From NCBI GenBank assembly GCA_905206365.1, contig CAJLHF010000006.1, positions 1 through 64,000 on the forward strand: a stretch of DNA of 64,000 bases, written 5' to 3'. Every line of letters starts with the position of its first letter. The stretch's first letter is position 1. The DNA comes from an uncultured Sutterella sp. GTDB taxonomy: Bacteria; Pseudomonadota; Gammaproteobacteria; Burkholderiales; Burkholderiaceae_F. The position numbers were made by a program, and so were the translations under genes. The notes below the pieces were generated by a model that was not told the DNA's origin, did no database searches, and saw nothing but the letters and a program-made list of their open reading frames with translations. Shown piece by piece: positions 46,726-56,293 of this stretch.

Positions 46726-48039
46726 ATGAGCAAGACCTTCGTTGCGGCCGGCCTGATGTCGGCGGCGCTTTTGGCCGGCGGCGTTCAGGCCGCGACCGAC
46801 ATCAGCATGTGGCACGCCATGACAGGCAGTCTGGGCGACTGGGTTCAGGATCTCGCGAACGACTTCAACAAGAGTCAGCAGAACTGTCGCCTCACCCCGA
46901 CCTACAAGGGCAGCTACGACCAGACCATGACGTCGGGCATCGCCGCGCATCGCGCGGGTCGTTCCCCCAACATTCTCCAGGTCTTCGAAGTCGGCACCGC
47001 CACGATGATGTTCAGCAAGGGTGCCGTCGTTCCGGTGGGCGACCTTATGGCAAAGGCGGGATACGAATTCCATGCCGACGAATACATCCCCGCGGTACTC
47101 GGCTACTACTCGACGCCCGACGGTCGCATGATGAGTTATCCCTTCAATTCGTCGACAACCGTCATGTACGTGAACCTGACGAAATTCAAGAAGGCGGGTC
47201 TGCCCACGGAAGTCGACAAGCTGCCGAAGACCTGGGACGACGTCAAGGCGGCAGCCAAGGCGCTGAAGGATGCGGGCGAAGCCTGCCCGATGACGACTTC
47301 CTGGATGGGGTGGACGCAGCTTGAAACTTTCTCAACCTGGCACAACGTCGAGTTCGCGTCCCTCAACAACGGCTTCGGCGGTCCGGCCGCGCGCCTCAAG
47401 GTCGATTCGCCGCTCCATCGTCGCCATATCGAAAATCTCGCCGAAATGTCGAAAAACGGCCTCTTTGTTTATAGAGGCCGCGGCAATCAGGCCGACGCCG
47501 CCTTCTACACGGGCGAGTGCGGTATTTCCATGGGGAGTTCCGCCACGCTCGCGAACATTCGCCGCAACGCCGATTTCGAATTCATGACGCTTCCGATGCC
47601 CTACTATCCGGACGTCGAAGGCGCCCCGCAGAACACCGCGCTCGGCGGTGCGTCCCTCTGGGCGATGGCCGGGAAGTCCGAAGCCGAAAACAAGTGCGTC
47701 GCCGACTTTTTCCAGTATCTCTCCGATCCGCAGGTCCAGGCGAACAACCACATGCGCACGGGTTACCTCCCCGTGACGCTCAAGGCCTTTGAAATCGCGA
47801 AGGCTTCGGGCTACTACGACAAGAATCCGGGCTCCGACGTTCCCGTGAAGCAGATGTTGAAGACCACGGAAAAGAGCCGCGGCATCCGCCTCGGTTACCT
47901 CCCCAACATCCGCACGATCGTCGACGAAGAGTTTGAAAAGATCTGGACGGGCGGCCAAAGCGCTGCCGACGCGCTTGCGGCCGTCGTTCGCCGCGGCAAC
48001 GAGCAGCTCGCGCGCTTCGAACGCGTGACGAACCGCTGA
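46726..48039 (+). CDS. ugpB: Glycerol-3-phosphate ABC transporter, periplasmic binding protein
   Basis: UgpB captures sn-glycerol-3-phosphate or its diesters in the periplasm. The 437-residue product has a Sec signal (MSKTFVAAGLMSAALLAGG, cleavage after VQA) and then the extracellular-binding-protein fold beginning TDISMWHAMTG. FNSSTTVMYVN, TSWMGWTQLE and MGSSATLANIRRNA are UgpB-like. GGAGAG precedes the ATG. It heads ugpBAEC, with a hairpin between it and ugpA that may raise its level over the membrane parts. Confidence 0.94.
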   Translation: MSKTFVAAGLMSAALLAGGVQAATDISMWHAMTGSLGDWVQDLANDFNKSQQNCRLTPTYKGSYDQTMTSGIAAHRAGRSPNILQVFEVGTATMMFSKGAVVPVGDLMAKAGYEFHADEYIPAVLGYYSTPDGRMMSYPFNSSTTVMYVNLTKFKKAGLPTEVDKLPKTWDDVKAAAKALKDAGEACPMTTSWMGWTQLETFSTWHNVEFASLNNGFGGPAARLKVDSPLHRRHIENLAEMSKNGLFVYRGRGNQADAAFYTGECGISMGSSATLANIRRNADFEFMTLPMPYYPDVEGAPQNTALGGASLWAMAGKSEAENKCVADFFQYLSDPQVQANNHMRTGYLPVTLKAFEIAKASGYYDKNPGSDVPVKQMLKTTEKSRGIRLGYLPNIRTIVDEEFEKIWTGGQSAADALAAVVRRGNEQLARFERVTNR

Positions 48040-48057
48040 GTTCGTCGAACTCGGAAT

Positions 48058-48080
48058 CCCGCGCGTCTCGGGCGCGCGGG
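48058..48080 (+). repeat. Hairpin between ugpB and ugpA
   Basis: CCCGCGCG (48058-48065) pairs with CGCGCGGG (48073-48080). There is no T-run, so it resembles the stabilising or partial-termination hairpins often found after binding-protein genes in ABC operons. Confidence 0.6.
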
Positions 48081-48158
48081 GCCGCTTTCGTCCGCGTTCT
48101 TTCGGGATGAAGTACTCCCGAAAGCACGCACTCCGTTCAACCCTTCGGAATCCCCAAC

Positions 48159-49040
48159 GTGGAAAAACGAGCCGTCTTTCAGAGCCGATGGTTGCCGTAT
48201 GCACTCGTTGCGCCGCAACTCCTCGTTACGCTCATTTTCTTCTTTCTCCCGGCCGGTCAGGCCATCCAGCAGTCCGTCCTCATGGAGGACCCGTTCGGAC
48301 TCAGCACCGAATTCGTCGGTTTGGCGAACTTCCGCGATCTCTTTGCCGACCCCAATTACGTCGCGAGCTTCAAGATCACGATGGTCTTCTCGGCCCTCGT
48401 GGCGGTGCTCGGTCTCTCGATCAGTTTGCTTTTGGCCGTGTGCGCCGACCGCGTGATGCGGGGCGCAAACATCTACAAGTCGTTCCTCATCGTCCCCTAC
48501 GCCGTGGCTCCGGCCATTGCGGGGGTGCTCTGGATGTTCATCTTCAACCCGACCCTCGGCATCGTCTCGTACGTGCTTCACGGGCTCGGTCTCGATTGGA
48601 ACTATCTCGTCAATTCCGGGCACGCGTTGACGCTCATCGTGATCGCCGCCGTGTGGAAGCAGGTGAGCTACAACTTCATTTTCTTTCTCGCGGGCCTTCA
48701 GGCGATCCCGAAGTCGCTTCTCGAAGCCGCGGCTCTTGACGGCGCGGGTCCTTTCCGACGCTTCACCACGGTCGTCTTCCCGCTTCTTTCGCCTACGACT
48801 TTCTTCCTCCTCGTGATGAACGTCGTCTACGCCTTCTTCGAAACGTTCGCTATCGTCGACGCGACCACGCAGGGCGGTCCGGGGCAGGATACGAACATTC
48901 TCGTCTACAAGGTGTTCGTCGACGGTTTCCGCAACATGAACTACGGCGGTTCGGCCGCGCAGTCCGTGATTCTCATGCTGATGGTGATCGCGCTCACCGT
49001 CTTCCAGTTCCGCTTCATCGAGCGGCGCGTGAACTACTGA
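48159..49040 (+). CDS. ugpA: Glycerol-3-phosphate ABC transporter, permease UgpA
   Basis: This inner-membrane subunit has 293 residues, six predicted helices and the EAA loop ([22 protein letters not shown]) that contacts the ATPase. The start codon is GTG at 48159, with GGAA about 10 bp upstream; the protein begins [14 protein letters not shown]. It is 13 bp from ugpE, so these are cotranscribed. Confidence 0.95.
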   Translation: MEKRAVFQSRWLPYALVAPQLLVTLIFFFLPAGQAIQQSVLMEDPFGLSTEFVGLANFRDLFADPNYVASFKITMVFSALVAVLGLSISLLLAVCADRVMRGANIYKSFLIVPYAVAPAIAGVLWMFIFNPTLGIVSYVLHGLGLDWNYLVNSGHALTLIVIAAVWKQVSYNFIFFLAGLQAIPKSLLEAAALDGAGPFRRFTTVVFPLLSPTTFFLLVMNVVYAFFETFAIVDATTQGGPGQDTNILVYKVFVDGFRNMNYGGSAAQSVILMLMVIALTVFQFRFIERRVNY

Positions 49041-49053
49041 TAGGAGAGCCGTC

Positions 49054-49902
49054 ATGGTTGAAAATCGTCCCTGGCTCAACTTCTTCACCCATCTCGTGCT
49101 CGTGCTCGGGGTCATCGTGGTCGTCTTCCCCGTCTACGTGGCCTTCGTCGCTTCGACCCAAACGGCGGTCGAAGTCGAGCAAGCGCCGATGAGTCTCATC
49201 CCGGGAGCGCACTTCGTCGACAACTATCTGCAGATCCTCACCTCGGGCGGCGGCACCGCCTCGCGCGCGCCCGTCGGTCGCATGATGTGGGTCTCGTTCG
49301 TGATGGCGATGGGGATTTCGATCGGGAAAATTCTCATCTCGCTCCTCTCGGCCTTTGCAATCGTCTACTTCAAGTTCCCGGGCCGCAAGCTCTGCTTCTG
49401 GCTCATCTTCGTGACGCTCATGCTCCCCGTCGAGGTACGCATCACGCCGACCTATCAGGTGATGGCGGACCTGAATCTTCTTGACAGTTGGGGCGGGCTC
49501 ATCCTTCCCGTGATCGCCTCGGCCACGGCCACGTTCCTCTTCCGTCAGTTCTTCCTGACGGTTCCCGACGAACTCGCCGAAGCCGCCCGCATGGACGGGG
49601 CGGGTCCGATGCGCTTTTTCTTCACGATCCTGCTGCCCCTCTCAATGACGAACATGGCCGCCATGTTCGTGATTCAGTTTATCTACGGTTGGAACCAGTA
49701 CCTCTGGCCGCTTCTCGTGACGACGCAGGAGGACATGTACCCGATCGTGATCGGCATCAAACGCATGATCGGCGGGGGCGACTCCGCCAACGACTGGAAC
49801 CTCATCATGGCCACGGCCATGCTCGCGATGGTTCCTCCCGCCCTCATTGTCACGCTCATGCAGCGTTGGTTCGTGAAGGGCCTTGTCGACACCGAAAAAT
49901 AA
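49054..49902 (+). CDS. ugpE: Glycerol-3-phosphate ABC transporter, permease UgpE
   Basis: The second membrane subunit has 282 residues, six predicted helices and an EAA loop ([23 protein letters not shown], near residue 170). AGGAGAG precedes the ATG. ugpC starts 19 bp after its stop. Confidence 0.95.
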   Translation: MVENRPWLNFFTHLVLVLGVIVVVFPVYVAFVASTQTAVEVEQAPMSLIPGAHFVDNYLQILTSGGGTASRAPVGRMMWVSFVMAMGISIGKILISLLSAFAIVYFKFPGRKLCFWLIFVTLMLPVEVRITPTYQVMADLNLLDSWGGLILPVIASATATFLFRQFFLTVPDELAEAARMDGAGPMRFFFTILLPLSMTNMAAMFVIQFIYGWNQYLWPLLVTTQEDMYPIVIGIKRMIGGGDSANDWNLIMATAMLAMVPPALIVTLMQRWFVKGLVDTEK

Positions 49903-49921
49903 ACGACCGGAACACACTCAA

Positions 49922-51001
49922 ATGGCAAGCATTCAATTCAAAGAAATCCGCAAAAGCTACGGCGACGTGAAGGTCGTGCACGGTATCTCGCTCGACATCG
50001 AGGACGGCGAATTCATCGTGATCGTCGGCCCCTCGGGTTGCGGCAAGTCGACCCTTCTGCGCATGGTTGCGGGGCTCGAACCGATCACTTCCGGGGAGCT
50101 TCTGATCGGCGATCGGGTGGTGAACCGCCTGGAACCCAAGGACCGCGACTGCGCGATGGTGTTTCAGAACTACGCTCTCTATCCGCACATGACGGTCTAC
50201 GACAACATGGCCTACGGCCTCAAGATCCGCGGCATCGACAAAGCCGAGATCGATCGGCGTGTCAATGAAGCGGCCGAAATGCTGCAACTGACGGGGCTTC
50301 TGGAACGCCGTCCGCGTCAGCTCTCGGGCGGGCAGCGCCAGCGCGTCGCCATGGGGCGAGCGATCGTACGCGAACCCTCGGTCTTTCTCTTCGACGAACC
50401 GCTCTCGAACCTCGACGCGAAGCTTCGCGTACAGACGCGCCTTCAGATCAAGCGCCTGCAGGAGCGTCTCGGTACGACAAGCCTCTACGTCACGCACGAC
50501 CAGGTCGAAGCAATGACGCTCGCGCACCGCATGATCGTCATGAACGGGGGCGTCGCCGAGCAGGTGGGCACCCCGAAAGAGGTCTACGACGATCCGGCAA
50601 CCATGTTCGTCGCGGGCTTCATCGGCTCGCCCCCGATGAACCTCGTTCGCGGCCGCGTCTCGGCCGGGGGTACGCACTTTGAAGCCGACGGCGAACGCGT
50701 GCGTCTCCCCGAAGCGGTCCCGTCGCTTGCGGGGCGCGATCTCGTCTTCGGGATCCGTCCCGAACACGTGACGATGTTGCCCGTTGCGGATGCCGACGCG
50801 CTCGGCACCTTCCGCGTCGAAACCGTCGAAGGACTCGGGTCCGAGTATCTCGTTCACGGCACGATGCTCGGCTCGACCGTGGTCTTCCGCGTGAACGTCG
50901 ACGCGTTCGTCCCCGAGGCGGGTTCGAGCTGCGCGATCGACTTTCCCGCAAAGGCCGTGCACTGGTTCGATCCGGAGACGACGAAGCGCGTTCGTCCTTG
51001 A
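49922..51001 (+). CDS. ugpC: Glycerol-3-phosphate ABC transporter, ATP-binding subunit UgpC
   Basis: The 359-residue ATPase has Walker [10 protein letters not shown] (36-44), Q-loop [14 protein letters not shown], signature [14 protein letters not shown], Walker [17 protein letters not shown] and the switch His in [10 protein letters not shown]. The C-terminal 120 residues form the TOBE/MalK-type regulatory domain. A longer frame begins inside ugpE, but [14 protein letters not shown] is the family start. The order ugpBAEC is complete; the ugpQ phosphodiesterase is absent. Confidence 0.95.
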   Translation: MASIQFKEIRKSYGDVKVVHGISLDIEDGEFIVIVGPSGCGKSTLLRMVAGLEPITSGELLIGDRVVNRLEPKDRDCAMVFQNYALYPHMTVYDNMAYGLKIRGIDKAEIDRRVNEAAEMLQLTGLLERRPRQLSGGQRQRVAMGRAIVREPSVFLFDEPLSNLDAKLRVQTRLQIKRLQERLGTTSLYVTHDQVEAMTLAHRMIVMNGGVAEQVGTPKEVYDDPATMFVAGFIGSPPMNLVRGRVSAGGTHFEADGERVRLPEAVPSLAGRDLVFGIRPEHVTMLPVADADALGTFRVETVEGLGSEYLVHGTMLGSTVVFRVNVDAFVPEAGSSCAIDFPAKAVHWFDPETTKRVRP

Positions 51002-51014
51002 ACGGAAAAAAACA

Positions 51015-51114
51015 CTCCGCGGGGCGACGGCTCTGCGGAGCGCTTCGCGATTCGTTAAGGATACGAAGCGAAACGAAAACGCAAAGGGCGTCCGGCGGCG
51101 GGCGCTCTTTTGCG
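51015..51114 (+). terminator. Two imperfect hairpins after ugpC
   Basis: CTCCGC/GCGGAG (51015-51020 with 51035-51040) and an imperfect ACGCAAAGGGCG with CGCTCTTTTGCGT stem (51079-51114) lie between ugpC and the next gene. Neither has an ideal T-run, so ugp transcripts may partly read through. Confidence 0.4.
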
Positions 51115-51130
51115 TAGGTATCCTTGGCGA

Positions 51131-51565
51131 ATGATCGAAAATCTACTCACGCTCTTTCAGCACGAGTCGATCGAACTCGTGCTCTTTGTCGCCGCTTTCA
51201 TTTCCGCCACGGTCATTCCGGGCGGCTCCGAAGCGGTCCTTCTCGGTGCGGTGGCGGCTCAGCCGGACCGCACGCTCGAATTCGTCCTCATTGCCATGGT
51301 CGGGAACACGCTGGGCGGCATGACGGGCTACCTGATCGGGCGCTTCATCCCCGAGAAAAAGAAAGAGGGCCGGGCGCTCGCCTGGTTGCACAAGTACGGG
51401 ATCTGGGCGGTCTTTTTCTCCTGGGTGCCGCTTTTCGGCGACGCGCTGCCGGTGGCGGCCGGCTGGCTGCGTCTCAACCCGTGGCTGACCGCCCTTTTCG
51501 TCGCGCTCGGCAAAGGCGCCCGATACGCGGTGCTCGTGGCGGGCCTGCATCTCGCGGTCCTCTGA
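51131..51565 (+). CDS. YqaA-family small membrane protein (VTT/DedA-like)
   Basis: The 144-residue protein has the SNARE-associated/VTT fold of YqaA. Hydrophobic segments frame ATVIPGGSEAVLLG, NTLGGMTGYLIGRF and FSWVPLFGDALPVAAGW, the latter two being re-entrant loop motifs. Family members are linked to lipid scrambling or membrane homeostasis without a firm role. The ATG at 51131 lacks a clear ribosome-binding site and a TTG seven codons earlier is possible. It is 129 bp after ugpC. Confidence 0.88.
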   Translation: MIENLLTLFQHESIELVLFVAAFISATVIPGGSEAVLLGAVAAQPDRTLEFVLIAMVGNTLGGMTGYLIGRFIPEKKKEGRALAWLHKYGIWAVFFSWVPLFGDALPVAAGWLRLNPWLTALFVALGKGARYAVLVAGLHLAVL

Positions 51566-51913
51566 GGGAGCGCGGGCTTCTGCACGTTTGCTCTCCGTGC
51601 GCACCCCCGTCCTCGTTCCGTGCAAAATCGTCTTTTTTGTTAAGAAAACGGGCGGGTCGCCTACCTTATAATGCCCGCGTCGGGTTCCTGACAAATTTTG
51701 TCGGGTTCTCGTTTTCGGTTTCGGATACAGCCTTCCGACAGAGCCGCACGGGCGGCGCCTGTCGGTCGGGATCGCCGAAGGGCGCCGCGCGAAGCGCGAC
51801 ACCGATCGACCGCCGTCGGTCGGGGCGCCGTGGTTACCAACAAACGACGTAATCCAGAACGTAGGAGGCGCTCGTCGAGGCCGCGCTTGCGGCTCGCGGG
51901 AGCAAAAACTTTT
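51566..51913 (+). promoter_or_regulatory. etfBA promoter and leader region with an operator-like dyad
   Basis: A perfect TATAAT at 51667-51672 marks a strong -10. The -35 is unclear. A 9-bp inverted repeat (CCTGACAAA with TTTGTCGGG, 51687-51705) starts about 10 bp downstream of the predicted transcription start, where a repressor could bind. The remaining roughly 200 nt to etfB are GC-rich and structured, without a gene. Confidence 0.55.
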
Positions 51914-52660
51914 ATGAAGATCATGGTTGCTGTGAAGCGGGTCGTCGACGCCAAGATGAAGGTGCGCCCGCTCCCCGACAATTCCGGGGTGGATCTGAAG
52001 GTCGCCAAGATGGCGCTCAATCCCTTTGACGAAATCGCGGTCGAAGCGGCCGTGCGCCTGCGCGAAGCCGGCAAGGCCGACGAAGTGGTGGCCGTGACGA
52101 TCGGTCCGGCGAAGGCGGTCGATCAGTTGCGCGTTGCGATGGCGATCGGCGCGGATCGTTCCGTGCACGTGCGTACCGACGACGTGCTCGAACCCCTTGC
52201 CGTGGCGAAGGTGCTCCGCGAAATTGCGAACCGCGAAAAGCCCGACCTGATTCTGCTCGGCAAGCAGGCGATCGACGACGACTCGAACCAGGTCGGTCAG
52301 ATGCTCTCGGCGCTCTGCGACATGCCGCTCGGCGCCTTTGCTAGCGAACTCGACGTCGCGGACGGGCGCTACCTCGTCACGCGCGAAACGGACGGCGGAA
52401 CGCAGACGGTGTCGCTCGCTTCGCCCGCCGTCGTGACGGCCGATCTGCGTCTGGCGGAACCCCGCTACGTGACGTTGCCCTCGATGGCCAAGGCCCGCAA
52501 GAAGCCCGTTGAAGAGATGGAGCTTGCGTCGCTCGGCGTCGACACGTCGCCGCGTCTCAAGGTGTTGCGCGTCGAGCTGCCGCCCGAACGCGCCGCCGGG
52601 GAAATGCTTCCCGACGTCGACGCGCTCGTTGAAAAGTTGAAGCACGCCCTCAACGCCTGA
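51914..52660 (+). CDS. etfB: Electron transfer flavoprotein, beta subunit
   Basis: EtfB binds AMP and shapes the docking surface for acyl-CoA and other dehydrogenases. The 248-residue product starts MKIMVAVKRVVDAKMKVRP. It has the ALNPFDEIAVEAAVRL and DLILLGKQAIDDDSNQVGQM blocks and the recognition-loop end RYVTLPSMAKARKKPVE. etfA follows by 15 bp. Together they pass electrons to ETF:quinone oxidoreductase, which is not in the window. Confidence 0.96.
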   Translation: MKIMVAVKRVVDAKMKVRPLPDNSGVDLKVAKMALNPFDEIAVEAAVRLREAGKADEVVAVTIGPAKAVDQLRVAMAIGADRSVHVRTDDVLEPLAVAKVLREIANREKPDLILLGKQAIDDDSNQVGQMLSALCDMPLGAFASELDVADGRYLVTRETDGGTQTVSLASPAVVTADLRLAEPRYVTLPSMAKARKKPVEEMELASLGVDTSPRLKVLRVELPPERAAGEMLPDVDALVEKLKHALNA

Positions 52661-52675
52661 GGAGAGAAGTAAAAA

Positions 52676-53614
52676 ATGACGGCTCTTTTGATTGCTGAAC
52701 ACGACAACTGCTCCCTGAAGCCCGCCACCCGCCGCGCGCTCACGGCCGTTTCCCTCATGAGCGATACGGTCGACGTGCTCGTTGCCGGCAACAACTGCCA
52801 GGCAATCGCCGAAGAAGCGGCGAAGCTCGCGGGCGTGCGTACGGTGCTCCTGGCGCAAAGTCCCAAGCTCGCGCAGGAATGCCCCGAAGTGCTCGCCGAC
52901 CTCGCGGCCGACGAAGCCGAGGGCTACACCCACGTTGTTTTTGCGGCGAGCTCGACGGGCAAGGCCGCAATGCCCCGCACCGCGGCGAAACTCGACGTTT
53001 CGCCCGTTTCCGACATCCTCGACGTGAAGGGGGCGAAGACCTTCGTGCGCGGTATTTACGCGGGATCGCTCCTTGCGACCGTCGAAGTCGACGAACCCAC
53101 CGTGGTCGCCACCGTACGCGCCACGGCCTTTGCGCCCGCCGCGGATCGGGAAGGCACGGCCGCCGACATCGAAGAAATCCTCGTGCGCGACGAATACGAC
53201 CGTTCGCAGTTCGTGCGCTTTACCGAAACGAAGTCGGACCGCCCCGATCTCGTCGCCGCGCGCGTCGTCGTTGCGGGCGGACGCGGCCTCATCGACGAAG
53301 CGGGCTTCAAGGCCCTCGAAGAGTTCGCCGACAGCGTGGGGGCCGCGGTCGGCGCCACCCGTACGGCGGTCGATATGGGGCTTTGCCCGAACGACTGGCA
53401 GATCGGGCAGACGGGCAAGATGGTAGCTCCCGACGTCTATGTGGGCTTCGGTATCTCGGGTGCCATTCAGCACACGGCCGGTCTCAAGGATGCCCGCCTC
53501 ATCGTGGCGGTGAACAAGGACCCCGAAGCGCCCATTTTCGAAACGGCGGACTACGGTCTTGTGGCCGACGCGGCGGAAACGCTCGCCGTTCTCAAAGCGC
53601 GGCTCGGTCGCTGA
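52676..53614 (+). CDS. etfA: Electron transfer flavoprotein, alpha subunit
   Basis: EtfA holds the FAD. The 312-residue product has an N-terminal Rossmann-like half and the C-terminal FAD domain with VVAGGRGLIDEAGF, ATRTAVDMGLCPNDWQIGQTG and VAPDVYVGFGISGAIQH. The sequence VNKDPEAPIFETADYGLVADA closes the FAD site. GGAGAG precedes the ATG. It is cotranscribed with etfB. Confidence 0.96.
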   Translation: MTALLIAEHDNCSLKPATRRALTAVSLMSDTVDVLVAGNNCQAIAEEAAKLAGVRTVLLAQSPKLAQECPEVLADLAADEAEGYTHVVFAASSTGKAAMPRTAAKLDVSPVSDILDVKGAKTFVRGIYAGSLLATVEVDEPTVVATVRATAFAPAADREGTAADIEEILVRDEYDRSQFVRFTETKSDRPDLVAARVVVAGGRGLIDEAGFKALEEFADSVGAAVGATRTAVDMGLCPNDWQIGQTGKMVAPDVYVGFGISGAIQHTAGLKDARLIVAVNKDPEAPIFETADYGLVADAAETLAVLKARLGR

Positions 53615-53669
53615 GCGACGCCCGTCCGATCGTCGTGCGGGGGAGGAGCGAAAAAACCGCCTTCGCCCC

Positions 53670-53699
53670 TTGCACGACGCGTGCGTCTTCACGTACAAT
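53670..53699 (+). promoter_or_regulatory. Candidate promoter of the rpsP operon
   Basis: TTGCAC (53670-53675) and TACAAT (53694-53699) with an 18-bp spacer lie about 65 bp before rpsP. The TACAAT box also occurs before purN, rpmB and the CAT tRNA. Confidence 0.6.
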
Positions 53700-53762
53700 C
53701 GCCTCCCTGTCGGACTTTCCGACAACTGAATTTCAACGACCTAAAGTTCAAGAGGTAAACTC

Positions 53763-54011
53763 ATGGTTATCGTTCGTCTCGCCCGTGGCGGCTCCAAGAA
53801 GCGTCCTTTCTACTCCATCAACGTCTGCGATTCGCGTTGCCGTCGCGACGGCCGTTTCATCGAACGTCTCGGCTACTACAACCCGATGGCCGCCGGTCAG
53901 GCCGTTCCTTTCTCGATCAAGGCCGACCGCCTCGCCTACTGGCAGAGCCAGGGCGCCCAGCTCTCCGACACGGTCGCCCGTCTCGTGAAGGAACACAAGC
54001 CCGCCGCCTAA
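53763..54011 (+). CDS. rpsP: Ribosomal protein S16
   Basis: S16 is an assembly protein of the 30S subunit. The 82-residue product [20 protein letters not shown] through LVKEHKPAA is of normal length. AAGAGG precedes the ATG. It opens the rpsP-rimM-trmD-rplS operon. Confidence 0.98.
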   Translation: MVIVRLARGGSKKRPFYSINVCDSRCRRDGRFIERLGYYNPMAAGQAVPFSIKADRLAYWQSQGAQLSDTVARLVKEHKPAA

Positions 54012-54024
54012 TCCGCGTCCGGCC

Positions 54025-54066
54025 GGAGTTTCGAGAAACTCCGCCCCGCAGTTGATCGTCAACTGC
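54025..54066 (+). repeat. Two small hairpins between rpsP and rimM
   Basis: GGAGTTT/AAACTCC (54025-54031 with 54036-54042) and GCAGTTGA/TCAACTGC (54048-54055 with 54059-54066) sit in the 211-bp gap. With no T-run they may adjust expression between the abundant S16 and the scarce RimM/TrmD. Confidence 0.5.
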
Positions 54067-54222
54067 ATCTGAAGCCCCGCAGCCCCTCAAGTGCGGGCTC
54101 CCGTCCGAACGGTCGTGCCTCTCGTGTCCAAGCACATCGGATCCGTTCCCGACATAGTGAGCCCGGTATCTACGCCTGAGATCTGCGGGGTTTTTGTTTG
54201 TTCGGAAAAAAGAGTTTTTACG

Positions 54223-54741
54223 ATGGAAGATCTGGTTGAACTCGGCCGTCTGTCGGGTGCCTACGGTTTTCGCGGCTGGGTCCGCGTGGTGCCCTTCGAG
54301 TCGGGCGAAGTCCTTGAGAAGGTGCGCCGCTGGGTGCTGATTTCGCCCTCGGGCGAAACGACGCCCGTCGAAGCGAAGGGCGTGCGCCGTCACGGGGGCG
54401 GTCTCATCGCGAAGTGGGACGGTTGCGAATCAAAGGAAGCCGCGGACGCCCTGCGCGGTCGCGTGGCCGTTGCCCGTGCCGACTTCCCCGCTGCCGGGGA
54501 TGATGCCGTCTGGGCCGTGGACCTTCTTGAGTGTCGTGTCGTCAACCGCGAAGGGGTCGACCTCGGGCGCATCGTCGACATCGGCACGAACGGCGTACAG
54601 GATCTTCTCGTCGTCGCCTACGCGGCCGAGGACGGTCGCGAGTGCCGCTTCATGATTCCGAACGTCAAAGAGGTCTACGTCCTCTCGATTGACGTCGAAG
54701 CGCGCATCGTCACGGTCGACTGGTCGCCCGAGTGGCGCTGA
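54223..54741 (+). CDS. rimM: 16S rRNA processing factor RimM
   Basis: RimM assists 30S maturation and binds S19. The 172-residue protein has the N-terminal RimM barrel (LVELGRLSGAYGFRGWVRV) and a C-terminal PRC barrel (WAVDLLECRV then MIPNVKEVYVLSIDV). The ATG at 54223 follows an AAAGAG-like site; a longer frame upstream lacks family sequence. trmD begins 28 bp after it. Confidence 0.95.
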   Translation: MEDLVELGRLSGAYGFRGWVRVVPFESGEVLEKVRRWVLISPSGETTPVEAKGVRRHGGGLIAKWDGCESKEAADALRGRVAVARADFPAAGDDAVWAVDLLECRVVNREGVDLGRIVDIGTNGVQDLLVVAYAAEDGRECRFMIPNVKEVYVLSIDVEARIVTVDWSPEWR

Positions 54742-54769
54742 GCGTACGCACCGACGAACGAGGCCCGTC

Positions 54770-55561
54770 ATGCGATTCGATGCCGTTACGCTTTTCCCCG
54801 AAATCTTCCGCTCCGTCACGGACTGCGGAATTACGGCCCGCGCCCTGAAGCGGGGCTTGTGGTCCTTCAACGCGTGGAATCCGCGCGACTGTACGTCGGA
54901 TCCGCACCGCACGGTCGACGACCGCCCCTTCGGCGGCGGACCGGGCATGGTGATGATGGCCGAGCCCCTACAGGCGACGCTCGACGCGGTGCGCGCCTCG
55001 GGCAACGGCGGGCGCGTCATCTACTTTGCTCCCAACGGTCGCAAGCTCGACGACGCGCGGGTGCGCGAATTCGCCGCGGCGCGCGAGGACCTCGTGCTCG
55101 TGTGCGGACGCTACGAGGGGGTGGACGAGCGGTTTTTGCGCCGTTCCGTGGACGAGGTGGTGAGTCTCGGCGACTTCGTTCTGTCGGGCGGGGAACTCCC
55201 CGCGTGCGCTCTGATCGACGCCGTCGTGCGTCAGCTCCCGGGGGCGATCAAAGATCTCTCGGCCTCGGACGAATCGTTCGGAACGGGCCTTCTCGACGCC
55301 CCGCACTACACGCGTCCCGAAGTCTGGCGCGGCGAAGGTGTCCCCGAAGTGCTCCTCACGGGACACCACGCCAACATCCAAACCTGGACGCGTCGCGAAA
55401 GTTTGCGTTTCACCTTGCAGACGCGCCCCGATCTGATTAAAATCGCGGATTCCGCTCAACGCCTCACGGTTGAAGATCGACTCTACCTCCGCGAGCTCGG
55501 TGCGGATATTGAAATACCCGAACCGGTTCGACGCAAAAAGCGTCGGAAGGTTCTTTCTTAA
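54770..55561 (+). CDS. trmD: tRNA (guanine-N1)-methyltransferase
   Basis: TrmD methylates G37 of tRNAs that read CNN codons, preventing frameshifts. The 263-residue SPOUT enzyme has [13 protein letters not shown] at the start, [14 protein letters not shown], the knot segments [11 protein letters not shown] and [18 protein letters not shown], and [12 protein letters not shown]. It is placed normally before rplS. Confidence 0.97.
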   Translation: MRFDAVTLFPEIFRSVTDCGITARALKRGLWSFNAWNPRDCTSDPHRTVDDRPFGGGPGMVMMAEPLQATLDAVRASGNGGRVIYFAPNGRKLDDARVREFAAAREDLVLVCGRYEGVDERFLRRSVDEVVSLGDFVLSGGELPACALIDAVVRQLPGAIKDLSASDESFGTGLLDAPHYTRPEVWRGEGVPEVLLTGHHANIQTWTRRESLRFTLQTRPDLIKIADSAQRLTVEDRLYLRELGADIEIPEPVRRKKRRKVLS

Positions 55562-55635
55562 AACTTCCATCCTCTCGGCGGCGGACTTCGGGTCCCCAAC
55601 ATTCAGGCCGCATGACGATGGTAACGGAGATGAAA

Positions 55636-56004
55636 ATGGATCTGATCCAGACCCTTGAACAGGAAGAAATGGCCCGCCTCACGGCCGGCAAGACGATTCC
55701 CGAATTCCGCGCCGGCGACACGGTCGTCGTGAGCGTGAACGTTGTCGAAGGTTCGCGCAAGCGCGTTCAGGCCTTCGAAGGCGTCGTCATCGCCCGTCGC
55801 AACCGCGGCCTCAATTCCTCCTTCATCGTTCGCAAGATCTCGTCGGGCGAAGGCGTGGAACGTACGTTCCAGCTCTACTCCCCGATGATCGCCGGCATCG
55901 AAGTGAAGCGCTTCGGCGACGTCCGCCGCGCCAAACTCTACTACCTGCGCGAACGCTCCGGCAAGGCCGCCCGTATTAAGGAACGCCTCGTCCGCAAGGA
56001 CTGA
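55636..56004 (+). CDS. rplS: Ribosomal protein L19
   Basis: L19 lies at the 30S-50S interface. With the chosen start ([15 protein letters not shown]) the product has 122 residues. In-frame ATGs occur 2 and 8 codons upstream, but GGAGA is correctly spaced only for the start at 55636. Family blocks are [18 protein letters not shown] and KAKLYYLR-like [18 protein letters not shown]. It ends the rpsP operon before a terminator. Confidence 0.97.
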   Translation: MDLIQTLEQEEMARLTAGKTIPEFRAGDTVVVSVNVVEGSRKRVQAFEGVVIARRNRGLNSSFIVRKISSGEGVERTFQLYSPMIAGIEVKRFGDVRRAKLYYLRERSGKAARIKERLVRKD

Positions 56005-56026
56005 TTCCGGTTCGATCGGAATGCCC

Positions 56027-56058
56027 GCCCCGAATGCGAAAGCCTTCGGGGCTTTTTC
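56027..56058 (+). terminator. Terminator after rplS
   Basis: GCCCCGAA (56027-56034) pairs with TTCGGGGC (56045-56052), followed by TTTTTCTT. Confidence 0.85.
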
Positions 56059-56293
56059 TTGTGCAGAATTTTGTCGATGTGCCCGAGCCGCTCTCCCATG
56101 ACGCTCGGGCGTTTCTATTAGGAGGAACCGCCTGCGGCGCACCGCATGCGGGCAAAAGGCGCGCAAATAGCCTCGAAGGCTCCGATTGCGCACGCGGACG
56201 TCCCCCTACAATCGAAGAACTTTCGACGCTTTTTCCGTGTCGGGACGACCTCAAGCGGTTGCTCGCCCGCAGGAATACAGAAGGAGATACTCG

